64,000 nucleotides of DNA from Scalesia atractyloides (lineage: Eukaryota; Streptophyta; Magnoliopsida; Asterales; Asteraceae): contig CAMTDV010000007.1 of NCBI GenBank assembly GCA_947069175.1, forward strand, positions 50,177,681-50,241,680, read 5' to 3'. The position numbers were made by a program, and so were the translations under genes. This document shows, piece by piece, positions 21,071 through 32,488 of the stretch (positions are counted from its first letter, which is position 1; the number at the start of each line of letters is the position of its first letter). The notes under the pieces were generated by a model. It searched no databases. It was not told the DNA's origin and saw nothing but the letters and a program-made list of their open reading frames with translations.

Positions 21071-23905
21071 TGTAACATTGTCGGAAAACGGGTTTTCAAA
21101 ACCCGCTTCGTTTAATTAATCGAATAATCAGTTTCAAATTTTCGTTGTCATTTAATGCTTATTTTAATTTTAAACAATACATAACTAATAAACATTTTAG
21201 CATATGGAAATTTTAATTGTTAAAAAGTAAAATAAAGCGAATAAAAAAGAAATCAGGCTGCCGGGTTTCGAACCCGGGTCAGCCGGATGACTTAATCACC
21301 AAACAAATTAACCACTCCGCCACTTGATGTTTTTGTGTAATCTAGGAATCAAATAGAACATAAGTTCACCTGTGAAATCACACTGTTGCGCCAAAACTGA
21401 AACCGATATCGGCTTTCAACGTTCAAGACGATTGAGTGACCGATATCACTGATAATCAACCGATGAAAAATTACGACGCACGATCTCAATCAATTCAGCC
21501 TTTAATGGACTTGAATTCATATGATTTTCGGGTTTAGTAACCGAAATCAGTTTACTTCCTGATTTACAAACCGGCAATATATCTTTTCCGCGACTCAAAA
21601 ACACTCACAAGAACCTCCAATTTCAATTTCGCTCTATTTTCAGTTCGTCGGAAACGTTTTCTGAAATCGCGGACATTCGCCGGAAAACCGTGTCATTCAT
21701 CAAAACGGTAAATTCCTCAACTCTTTCATCTTCTATCTATTGCTTGACTTTTACTGACTCAAACCTTTCAATCAGAATCGTTACAGACGACGATACCGGA
21801 TAATCTGCAATCGCCGGAAAGCTTCTGAAAATTTCTAAATCACGCTGTGAATCGGTATGAGCATCTAAACTCTCTGATAACTCTTGTTTAGTCATTTCAA
21901 TTCCACAATTAGTTAATCAAAACTGTTAATTGGTCCGCTCAGGACGGAGTTCGTAAAACAGAGCCGAACGACTTCGCTGGAGTTCTAAGAAAAGTCTTCA
22001 TTCCAGTACGTTCATTCCCAAAACCTTCCCTGTCCATTTCATTTTAATCAATTATATGTCCGTCAAACGAATTTAAAAAAAGAACAGAGAATGAATCGTT
22101 TGTCTGTGTGGTTAAACGAAGAAGATGAAGTTTAGACTGTGTATATACTTAATATAAATGGGGTTATATCGGGGGTTTAGCAAAACATCCAGCGGGGGAA
22201 ACTGTGTGCATTTGAATCTTTTGACCCCCGGGTTGGGTTTGTCCTTTTCCCAAATTCGTCAAAATATTTGGGGATTTTTTATAAAACCCAAAAATAGGGA
22301 AAACTTCCATTATATAAAAAAATTTAAAAAACAATTTTTTTAAAAACCAAAGGTTAACACCCAGTCCAGCGGGGATTTGGTTTTAAACCTTAAACAAAAA
22401 GGGCCCCGGGTTCACCCCATGTTATCCCGAAACCGGTTCGATTTTTTAAAAATTTCCTTTTTAAAAAAAAATAAATTTTTAAAAAAATTAAATAATTTTT
22501 AAATAAAAATTTAAAACAAAATATTTGGGGATTAGACCTGCTCAGTTGATAGAGCCGCGCGGCACGGGGACGGGATTTTAACAATTCAAACCCTTTCCAC
22601 TCAGCGCAAAAAAATACACAACCAAAAGGGTAAACCCAAGTCAAAGAAAATTTAGTAAAAGGGGTAAACCCCAAAAAAATTTAAACCATTTTTTTTTAAT
22701 AAAATTATTTTTTTATTTTTTTAAATTTTTTAAAAAGTTTTTTAAAAAATACTTTAAAAAATTAAAATTTTTTTTTAAAGTTAAAAAAAATTAGTCTTTT
22801 AAACTCACAAAAATATATCAAAAAATTCCTTTTAAAAATTTTATTAAAAAAATTTCCCTTATTTCCCGGGTCCCTTTTTTCGTTACAAATTTAGGTTATT
22901 TAAACCCCCTAAAAACCCGATAAAATCCCCCTTAAAAACTCTGCCCCATTTAAAACCCTCGTCAAATGAAAAAAAGAAAAAACCCCCAAATTGATGAATT
23001 TTTACAAATTCCCCTTTTAAAAAAAAAAATAACCGTTTTTGGGGAAATCATGTGCCCTTTTATTTATTACTTTAAACATTTGGGTGCATCTTTTATCCAG
23101 GGATCAAATGTGTATCCAATATTTTTAAAAACTTTTTTGGGGGGTTTAAAATTTTTAAATTTAAAATTTTTTATCATTTTCAGTACATACATTATATGGG
23201 CCCCGCCGCTCCCCTTTAAAACCTAGAGCTTTGAGCCGTTTTCCCCTTTAAACCAAATAGTTTGGGGAACAAAGGCCCACGCCAACTTTCGATGGGCTCC
23301 GTTTGTTTGAGCCCTTGATCCCCACTTTACTTTTTCTCATGGGCCGCCCGGGTTTCCCCATTACCTATATTTGTAACCCTAAACTTTTCCAACATATACA
23401 GTTTTCATTAAACCCCATATTTTTCTTTGAAAGGGTTTGGATTGTTTTGGGTTATTTTTACTTTTTATTGTTTTTGTTAAGTTTTTTGTTATTGGGTTTT
23501 TTACGTTTGCTCACATATGTTTAAATTGCAAAAATTTTTCCCATTATTAAATGTAAAAAGGGAAAATCAAATTTAAATGTTTTCTAAAAAAATTTCACCC
23601 CCCCAACCCTTTTGTTGCCCCAAAAAAACCCCTCATTTTTTACACAGATACATATCCATTTGCACAAAAAAACAATGGATGACTTAAAGAAATGAATGGG
23701 TTTTAAATTTTGGTTGTTTATGATTTTACTTTTCCCCTTTGGGAAATTAAAAATGAACTTTTTTGGAAAATTTTTGAAAATGAAAATTTTTAAAATTTAA
23801 AAAAATAGGGAAAAAATATTAGTAAACCCATGAGTTTTTTGGTGAAAAACCCCCCAATTTAAAATGCCCCCACCTTTTTTCCCGCTGGGGGTTTCGGGTG
23901 TGAAA
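21071..23905 (+). repeat. middle LTR, degraded duplicate of the 3' LTR
   Basis: Collinear with 29060-31715, sharing variants that distinguish the last LTR from the first (for example AAAAGTCTTCATTCCAGTACG). Up to about 22150 it has isolated single-base insertions. Beyond that almost every run of bases is turned into homopolymers and it can only just be aligned. Best read as low-quality sequence, not an evolved LTR. Confidence 0.75.
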
Positions 23906-24110
23906 ATCTTTTACCCTTTCCCCATTGAAACCTTGTTATTGGGGCCCTTCTTTTTTAAAGTCTTTTTTTGGGGAATATGGTTTTCGGTGAGTTCGGTGGC
24001 TAATTCTTTTTTCCCAACTTTAAATTTGTTGGGGGTACGGGCTCAAAAGGGGTTTCCGGGGGATCCCCAAAAGGGAACCCCTAATGAAATTTCAAAGGGA
24101 GAGGTAAGGA
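23906..24110. other. degraded copy of element B gag flank (31716-31910)
   Basis: Aligns with the minus-strand gag of element B outside the last LTR (CATTGAAACCTTGTTA, ATGGTTTTCGGTGAGTTCGGTGGCTAATTCT, GAGGTAAGGAGGA), then switches at GGA to the element C leader equivalent of 16122. Finding non-element sequence here excludes a simple LTR-LTR tandem. Confidence 0.78.
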
Positions 24111-24400
24111 GGACACCCTCCGACCATACATCTCGACATATTTCATGGTTTCCATTCGGGTGATGCGAGTGTTAAACCGCCAATACCAATATGAATCCTA
24201 CTAAGACAATAGTCATGGGGGCCCACATGACTATACAGGCGATGGTATGGGGGACATTGGAGGCCCAAACATGAGCAAACCCAAGACATCCTATGGATGT
24301 AGTTGCATTATTGATGTTTATGTTATTTTTATTTTTTTAAGACACGTGACACCTAAAAAGACTCCTTAAACTCACAATCTTCTTATGTATGTTCCTGTAG

Positions 24401-25630
24401 ATGTCGGCTAGGCAGCAACGTGGGGGTAGAAGGTCAGGAAGGTCAAACGAACGCTTAGCCACCCAAATCGTAAAACAAATGGCCGCGGTACTTCCTGACA
24501 TCGTAGTTCAAGTCCAACAAGCTCTAGCCGCAAATCCCACCAATCCTCCCCATCAAGAAGACAAAAACATCGACAACCCTCCCTCCAAAAAGTGCTCATA
24601 CAAACACTTCAAGTCTTGCGATCCCCCGAAATTTGAAGGGACCGAAGGTGTCATTGCTCTCCTCCACTGGTTTGAGGAAATGGAAACACCTTCCTCAATT
24701 GCGATCGTCCCGAGGATCGCAAGGTACGTTACGCAACCGGGAGACTATTTGGAGTAGCTCTTACCTGGTGGAATACTGAAAAGGGTAAGAGAGGAATCGA
24801 AGATGCAATGGCCTTAACGTGGGAGGAGTTAAGGGAAATCATGACGAGACGCTTCTATCAAAGAAGCGAGATCAAAAAGTTAGAGGATACTTCCTACAAC
24901 AAACGGGTTTTAGAGTTGAACCAAATGGTCCCTAACTTGTTCACCCCAGTTTACCGCCTAGTCGAACACTATATTCGAGGCCTCCCCTCGAAAATTCAAG
25001 ACTCAGTTCTAAGCACTTCGCCTGCAACACTCGAAGCTGCTATGGAACTAGCTACCGAGCTTACCGAGAATCGTATTCGCAATGGCAAATTTAAGGAAGA
25101 GAAAAAGAAAGCCCCCGTTGAGGGCCAAACTTCAAACCATTCCACCTCCTCCTCAAAGTTTGCTAATAAGAGGAAACGAAACACCAGAAACTTTGCTGTC
25201 ACACAACCAATTTTCCCTATCCCTGCTGCACCCATCACTCAAGTTGCCCCCTCACCTTCACCATATAAAAGGCCATACTCCGGCCCATACCCAAAATGCA
25301 ACCGTTGCCAATACCATCACTTTCCTGATCATCCCTGCCAACATTGCACCGGCTGTGGCCACACAGGTCACACCATTCAAACCTGTCGCGTACTTTAGGG
25401 AACGAACCGCCATCAGCCCTCAACCCAAACCCATCATCAGATAGTGGGTCAAGTCCAACAACCTTTACTCATACCACCTGCCCAACATGTAGCCCAATCC
25501 TACTACCAACCCAACTATCCCATGTGCAACCTATGCGGGCTTGTTACAACTGTGGAGACCCGAACCATTTCAGGAACACCTGCCCACGTCTGGTGAATAT
25601 CATCCATGCTCAAGCTCAAGCTAATCCAGT
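24401..25630 (+). pseudogene. gag, element C (second copy)
   Basis: Base-for-base equivalent of 16412-17640 (offset 7989-7990). It retains the G missing at 16833-16837, so the middle segment stays open from MALTWEELRE at 24808 to 25398. The early frameshift near 24686 and the frame change near 25390 are shared with the first copy. Same domains: basic N-terminus, gag core, Cys/His cluster and CCHC knuckle at about 25542-25583. Confidence 0.85.
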
Positions 25631-26861
25631 AAACCAGGCTAACCAAGCTCCTCCACCTGCAAGAGGAAGAGCTTTTAACATCAACGCCAATCAAGCTAGG
25701 GCTGACAACAATGTGGTTAACGGTAAGTTTCTCATCAATGGTAGTTATGCATCCATGTTATTTGATACTGGTGCGGATAAAAGTTTTGTGTCCTTAGAAT
25801 TTGAACCCATCCTCAACCAAACTCGTGATAAACTCATGGAATCCATAACGGTAGAAGTTGCTGACGGAAAACCGGTCTCATTAAACTCTATTATACGCAA
25901 TTGTACTCTCACCCTAAACGATCACGATTTTCTAGTTGACCTCATTCCTATGAAGTTGGGAAGTTTCGACATTATAATTGGTATGGACTGGCTCAGCCAA
26001 CATCATGCTGAAGTTGTATGCCGTGATAAGTTTATACGCATTCCTCTTACAAACGGTCAGACTCTACGAATCTTTGGAGAAACCACTTCGAAAGGGCTCA
26101 AATTAATGTCCTGTCTTCAAGCCCGAAAATATCTCCGCAAGAATTATGTCGCATTCCTAACTCATTTCGTCAAAAAGGGAACCAAGGAGAAGAAACTCGA
26201 AGACATCCCAGTAGTAAAAGATTTTCCGCAAGTTTTTCCTGACAACATTTCAGGACTTCCTCCTGTGAGAGAAGTCGAATTCCGCATTGACCTTATACCT
26301 GGAGCTACACCAGTTGCAAAATCTCCTTATAGGTTAGCTCCATCCGAAATGCAAGAGCTAGCCATTCAACTGCAAGAGCTGACTGACAAAGGATTCATAC
26401 GTCCTAGCTCATCGCCTTGGGGTGCACCTGTCCTTTTTGTGAAGAAGAAAGATGGAACGTTTCGCATGTGTATCGACTACAGAGAACTCAACAAGTTAAC
26501 GGTCAAGAACCGCTACCCATTACCTCGCATCGATGATCTTCTTGACCAACTTCAAGGCGCCAGTTGTTTTTCAAAAATCGACCTTCGCTCTGGTTATCAT
26601 CAACTCAGAGTACATGAAGAAGACGTCCCAAAGACCGCCTTCCGAACTCGTTATGGTCATTATGAATTCATGGTCATGCCATTTGGTCTAACCAACGCTC
26701 CAGCTATCTTCATGGATCTAATGAACAGAGTCTGCAAACCCTATCTCGGTCGCTTTGTTATAGTCTTCATCGACGACATCCTCATCTACTCAAAGTCTAA
26801 GTCTGATCATGAACGACACCTTCGACTCATCCTTACACTCTTAGAGAATGAAAAGCTCTAG
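25590..26861 (+). pseudogene. protease and reverse transcriptase, element C (second copy)
   Basis: Equivalent of the first copy; the 505-codon open frame spans 25344-26861 with an identical translation. Protease FDTGAD and RT FIDD are intact, with the same premature stop after ENEKL caused by a one-base deletion before the RT thumb. Confidence 0.88.
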
Positions 26862-27763
26862 CCAAATTCTCCAAATGCGAATTCTGGTTAAAAGAGGTAC
26901 AATTCCTTGGACATGTCGTCAATGACAAGGGAATACATGTCGACCCCTCAAAGATCAAAGCAGTACAAGAATGGCAAGCGCCACGTACACCTACCGAAGT
27001 AAGATCGTTTCTTGGTTTGGCTGGTTATTATCGTCGTTTCATTGCAAATTTCTCCCGTATTGTTGTACCACTCACGGCTTTAACACATAAAGGGAAACCC
27101 TTCATATGGGGACCCAAACAAGAAGAAGCCTTCCAAATCCTTAAACAAAAACTCTGTGACGCACCTATCCTCACTCTTCCTGAAGGTTGTGATGACTTCG
27201 TGGTTTATTGCGACGCGTCAGGGCAAAGACTAGGCTGTGTTCTAATGGAAAGAGGGAAGGTGATAGCTTATGCTTCTAGACAACTCAAAACTCATGAGAA
27301 GAACTACACCACCCACGACCTAGAACTTGGAGCCGTTGTGTTCGCTCTTAAGATATGGAGACATTACCTCTACGGTACTAAGTGTGAAATATACACTGAC
27401 CACAAGAGTCTTCAACATATCTTCAACCAAAAGGAGTTAAACATGAGGCAACGAAGATGGGTCGAACTTCTTAATGACTACGACTGTGAAATTCGGTTTC
27501 ATCCTGGCAAGGCAAACGTGGTGGCGGATGCACTCAGTCGAAAGGGTTATGCGAACTCCATTCGTCTTCTATGTTCACAAATCATAACAGACATCAAAGA
27601 TCAAATCCGAGAAGCCCAACATGTTTCAGTAACGGAAAACGACGTACGCAAGGAGCTGTCTTGTGGAGCTGAACTTAAAATTGAAACTAAATCCGACGGT
27701 ATTTTGTACTATTTAGATCGCATATGGATTCCTGACCACAATAACCTTCGTGATTCCTTATGA
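26862..27763 (+). pseudogene. RT thumb and RNase H, element C (second copy)
   Basis: Same protein as at 18872-19725, but the frame remains open further, through [19 protein letters not shown] to NLRDSL, where a TGA at 27761-27763 stops it. RNase H acidic residues are present (YCDAS, LELG, YTDH, ADALSR). The extra length shows what the first copy lost by one missing T. Confidence 0.86.
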
Positions 27764-28923
27764 ATGAGGCGCACAAAACACGATACTCTATACACCCAGG
27801 AGCCGACAAGATGTATCAAGACCTTCGATACACCTACTAGTGGCCTGGAATGAAAAAGGATATTGCTGTTTTTGTTTCCATTACATGTTCCAAAGTAAAA
27901 GCTGAACATCAAAGACACTCAGGACTTCTGGTCCAACCTGAAATACCTGTATGGAAGTGGGAAAACATAACCATGGATTTCATTACCGAGTTACCTCGCA
28001 CTTCTGGTGGGTATGACACTATATGGGTAATCATTGATCGTCTTACAAAATCAGCCCATTTTATTCCGATTCGCGAGGACTTCAAGAATGAGAAGTTAGC
28101 TCGTATCTACATCAGCGAAATCGTAAGCCGTCATGGTGTACCGTTAAGCATTATTTCCGATCGTGATGGTCGTTTCACTTCACGAACATGGCAAGCCGTA
28201 CAAGCAGCTTTGGGTACACGATTAGACCTCAGTACCGCTTAGCATCCACAAACTGATGGACAATCTGAACGCACCATTCAAACTCTTGAAGATATTCTTC
28301 GAGCATGTGTCATAGACTTCAAGGGAAATTGGGATGCTCATCTACCATTAGTTGATTTTTCGTACAACAACAGCTATCATTCAAGTATCGGTATGGCACC
28401 TTTCGAAGCTTTATATGGTCGTAAGTGCCGATCTCCAGTATGTTGGCACGAAATTGGAGAAGCTCAAATCACCGGTCCAGAATTGATTCAAGAAACCACA
28501 GACAAGATCCATCAAATTCGAAACAATCTTCTAGCGGCACAAAGTCGTCAAAAGAGTTATGCAGACAAACGACGAAAGCCTTTGGAGTTTAACATTGGTG
28601 ATCATGTACTTTTAAAAGTATCACCGTGGAAGGGAGTAGTTCGTTTTGGCCAGAAGGGCAAGCTAGCACCACGCTACGTAGGACCTTTCAAGATACTCGA
28701 AAGAGTAGGACCTGTAGCATACAAGTTTGACCTACTAGAAGAACTCAACAGAATTCACCCTACGTTCCACGTATCAAACTTAAAGAAGTACCTCGCCGAT
28801 GAAAACCTCCATATTCCCCTGGAAGATATTCAGATCGATGAATCTATGCACTTCATTGAAAAACCAGTAGAGATCATGGACTTCGGAGAGAAACGTTTAA
28901 GACGGAGGTATTCCAATTGTTAG
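27764..28923 (+). pseudogene. integrase, element C (second copy)
   Basis: Inserts cDNA into chromosomes in this family. HHCC region: SIHPGADKMYQDL and CSKVKAEHQ, with an in-frame TAG at YTY*WPGM (about 27837-27839) and an apparent loss around the first Cys (VSITC where KCLTC-like is usual). Core open from 27850 to 28242: MDFITELP, then SDRDGRF; then TAG at STA*HPQTDG (28240-28242), after which the ERTIQTLED glutamate segment and the C-terminal domain continue open to 28923. Two nonsense codons make it inactive. Confidence 0.85.
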
Positions 28924-29059
28924 GGTACGCTGGGAGTCGAAACGGGGACCTGAGTTTACTTGGGAACGTGAAGACTCAATGCGCGAAAAATACCCGCATC
29001 TTTTCCTGTTACCACTACTACTGAAATTTCGGGACGAAATTTCTAAAAGTAGGGGATAC
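28924..29059 (+). other. chromodomain-like tail and polypurine tract (second copy)
   Basis: After the stop at 28923, frameshifted remnants of the chromovirus tail (FTWERED-like, EKYPHLF-like) precede the polypurine tract AAAAGTAGGGGATAC, which abuts the LTR at 29060. Chromodomains guide integration to chromatin in this lineage; here the domain is broken. Confidence 0.6.
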
Positions 29060-29246
29060 TGTAACATCTGTCGGAAAACGGGTTTTCAAAACCCGCTTCG
29101 TTTATTAATCGAATAATCAGTTTCAAATTTTCGTTGCTCATTTAATGCTTATTTTAATTTTAAACAATACATAACTAATAAACATTTTAGCATATGGAAA
29201 TTTTAATTGTTAAAAAGTAAAAATAAAGCGAATAAAAAAGAAATCA

Positions 29247-29320
29247 GGCTGCCGGGTTTCGAACCCGGGTCAGCCGGATGACTTAATCACCAAACAATTA
29301 ACCACTCCGCCACTTGATGT
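29247..29320 (-). other. tRNA-like module 1 in 3' LTR (minus strand)
   Basis: B box GGTTCGAAACC on the minus strand at 29265-29255 with the perfect CCGGG/CCCGG T-stem. The A box reads TGGCGGAGTGGTTAA here, where the first LTR has TGGCGGAGCGGTTAA, so both versions remain within A-box consensus. Confidence 0.6.
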
Positions 29321-30152
29321 TTTTGTGTAATCTAGGAATCAAATAGAACATAAGTTCACCTGTGAAATCACCTGTTTGCGCCAAAACTGAAACCGATATC
29401 GGCTTTCAACGTTCAAGACGATTGAGTGACCGATATCACTGATAATAACCGATGAAAAATTACGACGCACGATCTCAATCAATTCAGCCTTTAATGGACT
29501 TGAATTCATATGATTTTCGGGTTTAGTAACCGAAATCAGTTACTTCCTGATTTACACCGGCAATATCATCTTTTCGCGACTCAAAAACACTCACAGAACC
29601 TCCAATTTCAATTTCGCTCTATTTTCAGTTCGTCGGAAACGTTTTCTGAAATCGCCGGACATTCGCCGGAAAACCGTGTCATTCATCAAAACGGTAAATT
29701 CCTCAACTCTTTCATCTTCTATCTATTGCTAGACTTTTACTGACTCAAACCTTTCAATCAGAATCGGTTACAGACGACGATACCGGATAATCTGCAATCG
29801 CCGGAAAGCTTCTGAAAATTTCTAAATCACGCTGTGAATCGGTATGAGCATCTAAACTCTCTGATAACTCTTGTTTAGTCATTCAATTCCACAATTAGTT
29901 AATCAAAACTGTTAATTGGTCCGCTCAGACGGAGTTCGTAAAACAGAGCCGACGACTTCGCTGGAGTTCTAAGAAAAGTCTTCATTCCAGTACGTTCATT
30001 CCCAAAACCTTCCCTGTCCATTTCATTTTAATCAATTATATGTCCGTCAATCGAATAAAACAAGAACAGTAGAATGAATCGTTTGTCTGTGTGGTTAACG
30101 AAGAAGATGAAGTTAGACTGTGTATATACTTAATATAAATCGGGTTATATCT

Positions 30153-30230
30153 CGGGTTAGACACACAGTCCAGCGGTGGACTGTGTGCATTTGAATCATA
30201 GAGCCCCGGGTTCGAGTCTGTCCTTGTTCC
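30153..30230 (+). other. tRNA-like module 2 in 3' LTR
   Basis: A-box-like CAGTCCAGCGGTGGA at 30166-30180 and B box GGTTCGAGTCT at 30209-30219, matching module 2 of the first LTR. Confidence 0.5.
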
Positions 30231-30321
30231 GATTCGTCACAATATTTAGACTTTTTATAAAACCCAAATATGGAAACTTCCAGTTAGTATATAAGAGAAA
30301 TAAAAACAAGTGTTTTAACCA

Positions 30322-30400
30322 GGTTAGACACACAGTCCAGCGGTGGACTGTGTGCAACGTTAAACAACAGGTCCCGGGTTCGACACCTGTTATGCGCACC
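30322..30400 (+). other. tRNA-like module 3 in 3' LTR
   Basis: A-box-like CAGTCCAGCGGTGGA at 30333-30347 and B box GGTTCGACACC at 30377-30387, with a CAGGT/ACCTG outer pairing. Differs from the first LTR by two changes in the T-arm. Confidence 0.52.
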
Positions 30401-30487
30401 GGTTCGATAGAATTAAAATCCTTTTTAAAATAAATGAATTTTAAATAAATTAAATAATATATAAATATAATTAAAACAGAAATATTT

Positions 30488-30565
30488 CGGATTAGACACG
30501 TAGCTCAGTTGATAGAGCTGCGTGCACGCGTACGGGAGGTAACAAGTTCGAACCTCACTCAGCGC
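30488..30565 (+). other. tRNA-like module 4 in 3' LTR
   Basis: TAGCTCAGTTGATAGAGC at 30501-30518 and B box AGTTCGAACCT at 30545-30555, with the AGGT-rich variable region between. The closest of the four modules to a real tRNA 5' half. Confidence 0.58.
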
Positions 30566-31715
30566 AAACAAATACACGACCGAACCGGTCAACAAGTCAA
30601 AGTCAATAGTCAACGGTCAACCCAAAAAGTCAACACTTTTTTTAATATATTATTATTTATTTATTTAATTTAAAAGTCAATTAAAAATACTTAAAAATAA
30701 TGTTTTTAAAGTTAGAAAATAGTCTTAAACTCACAAAAATATATCTAAAAATCCTATTAAAATTATTAATAAAATCCACTTATTTACCGTACCTTTTCGT
30801 TACTATTTAGGTTAGTTAATCCTCATCGATCAATCCTCTAAACTCGTGCGCATTCAACATCGTCAAATGAACGCACCCAATGTGAGTGAATCTCTACAAA
30901 TTCCCCGTTTTAATCACGTTTTTGGGGTGTATCATGTGTCTTATTATTTATTACATTTAAACACTTGTGCATCTTTCATATCCATGATCAAATGTGTATC
31001 CAATATGTATCAACTGTTTGTGTGGTTAATATTTAGATTAAATTTATCATTTTCAGTACATACATTATCATAGGCCGCCGCTCCCCATTACCTATGAGCG
31101 TGAGCCGTTCCCCATTACCTATGAGCGTGAACGAGGCGTCGCCAACATACGATCGGCTCCGTTTGATTGAGCCTTGATCGCACATACATTTCATCATAGG
31201 CCGTCCGTTCCCCATTACCTATGAGTGTGAACGTGACGTTTCCAACATATACAGTATCATTCATGTCATATATTCATGCAAGGTGGATTGTTATTGTTAT
31301 TGTTACTGTTATTGTTATTGTTGATGTTATTGTTATTGTATGTTTATTTACGTTTGCTCACATATGATTATTGCACAATTTTTCCATATTAAATGTAATA
31401 AGAAATCAATAATAAATGTTTTCTAACAAGGTTCACTCGCCAACTTTTGTTGACCCAAAAACCCTCATTTTTACACATGATACAGGTGATCCAGTTGCAG
31501 CAAGAAACATATAGGATGACTTAGAAGAATGAATCGGTTTAGACTTTGGATTGTTTATGTAGTTACTTTTCTTTGTAATTGTATGAACTTGTTTGGAATA
31601 TTGAGGATGTAATTTTGAATTTAATAAATATGAAACATATTAGTAAACATCATGAGCTTTGGTGATAACCCAATTATGCCCCGACTCTTATTCCGCTGCG
31701 GGTCGGGGTGTGACA

Positions 31716-32488
31716 GTCTTTAGCTCTTCCATTGAAACCTTGTTAGTTGTGCCCTTCTTATTAAAGTCTCCATTTCGGATATGGTTTTCGGTGAGTTCGG
31801 TGGCTAATTCTATTTCAGCTTTCAATGTTGCGGGTACAGTGCTCATCACGGGATCCTGGATACCAAAAGGAAGACCCCTAATGAAATGTTCAATGAGATG
31901 GTAAGGAGGAGTGAACATATTTGGGACCATCTGGTTCAGCTCGACGAAACGTTTGTTATAGGCCATGTGATCTCCATCATTTTGCTTTAAGAGGTAGAAT
32001 TCATCCTCCAACTTCTTGCTCTCACTCCTAAGACAGAACCATTTAGTCATTAGTTCCCTGAGTTGTTCCCAAGTTAGGGCCACAGCAGCTTCAGCCCCTA
32101 TTCGCCCCTTTTCAGTGTTCCACCAGGTTAAGGTTGCGCCAATGAGATGACCGGTAGCATAACAACCTTGCGATAGTTAGGGCAGTCACAATTTAGGAAG
32201 GTGCTTTTCATTTCCTCGAACCATTGAAGGAGTGCAGTGACCCCTTTTGTTCCCTCATATATTATGGGGGTCACAAGACTTGAAGTGCTTATAGGAGCAT
32301 TTGGATGTAGTTATGGGAGCATTTGCAGCTTTTGGTTGGACTTGATTGACTTGGTTATTAGCGAGGGCTTTTTGAACTTGAATCACAACGTTAGGAATCA
32401 TGGCAACCATTTGCTGGGCAATTTGGGCAGCCATGCGGTTACCGGAGTTTCTGGTTCTTTTTCCTCCGCGAAGGTGTCTAGAGGACAT
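31716..32488 (-). pseudogene. gag N-terminal part, element B
   Basis: Start ATG at 32488 (MSSRHLRGGKRTRNSGNRMA) mirrors the element C gag start. It then shows QQMVAMIPNVVIQVQKALA and CSYKHFKSCDP, a frame break near 32255, and the gag core at 32083 and below (MALTWEQLRELMTKWFCLRS, FIRGLPFGIQDPVMS, ELATELTENHIRNGDF). The ORF reaches MEELKT, where element C is inserted, and resumes at 12945. Another frame change lies near 32100-32160. Confidence 0.84.

Larger units (their letters stand above)
12946..31715 (+). mobile_element. nested Ty3-gypsy chromovirus-type element C, shown as LTR-int-LTR-int-LTR
   Basis: The outer LTRs are 2658 bp (12946-15603) and 2656 bp (29060-31715), flanked by GTCTT. 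Domain order is gag, protease, RT, RNase H, integrase and a degraded chromodomain-like tail, typical of chromoviruses; Tekay is the likely clade by tail sequence and LTR size (inference). The coding region has shared stops and frameshifts, so it is not autonomous as read. The segment 16122-24110 is duplicated as 24111-31910, and the first copy's 3' part is degraded. The true element is probably one copy of about 10.8 kb. Confidence 0.85.
29060..31715 (+). repeat. 3' LTR of element C
   Basis: TGTAACATCTGTCGG start and GGGTCGGGGTGTGACA end, 2 bp different in length from the first LTR. Followed by the GTCTT duplication at 31716-31720 and then element B gag. Confidence 0.88.

Noticed and set aside
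22966..24163. Several open frames of 70-100 codons in the smeared tract
   Set aside because: Created by homopolymer-rich corrupted sequence; low-complexity translations (K/F/P-rich) with no motif.
12946..31715. True tandem gypsy array by LTR-LTR recombination (LTR-int-LTR-int-LTR)
   Set aside because: The middle LTR is followed by a copy of element B gag from outside the target duplication, the second internal region lacks primer site and early leader, and sequence quality decays along the first copy.
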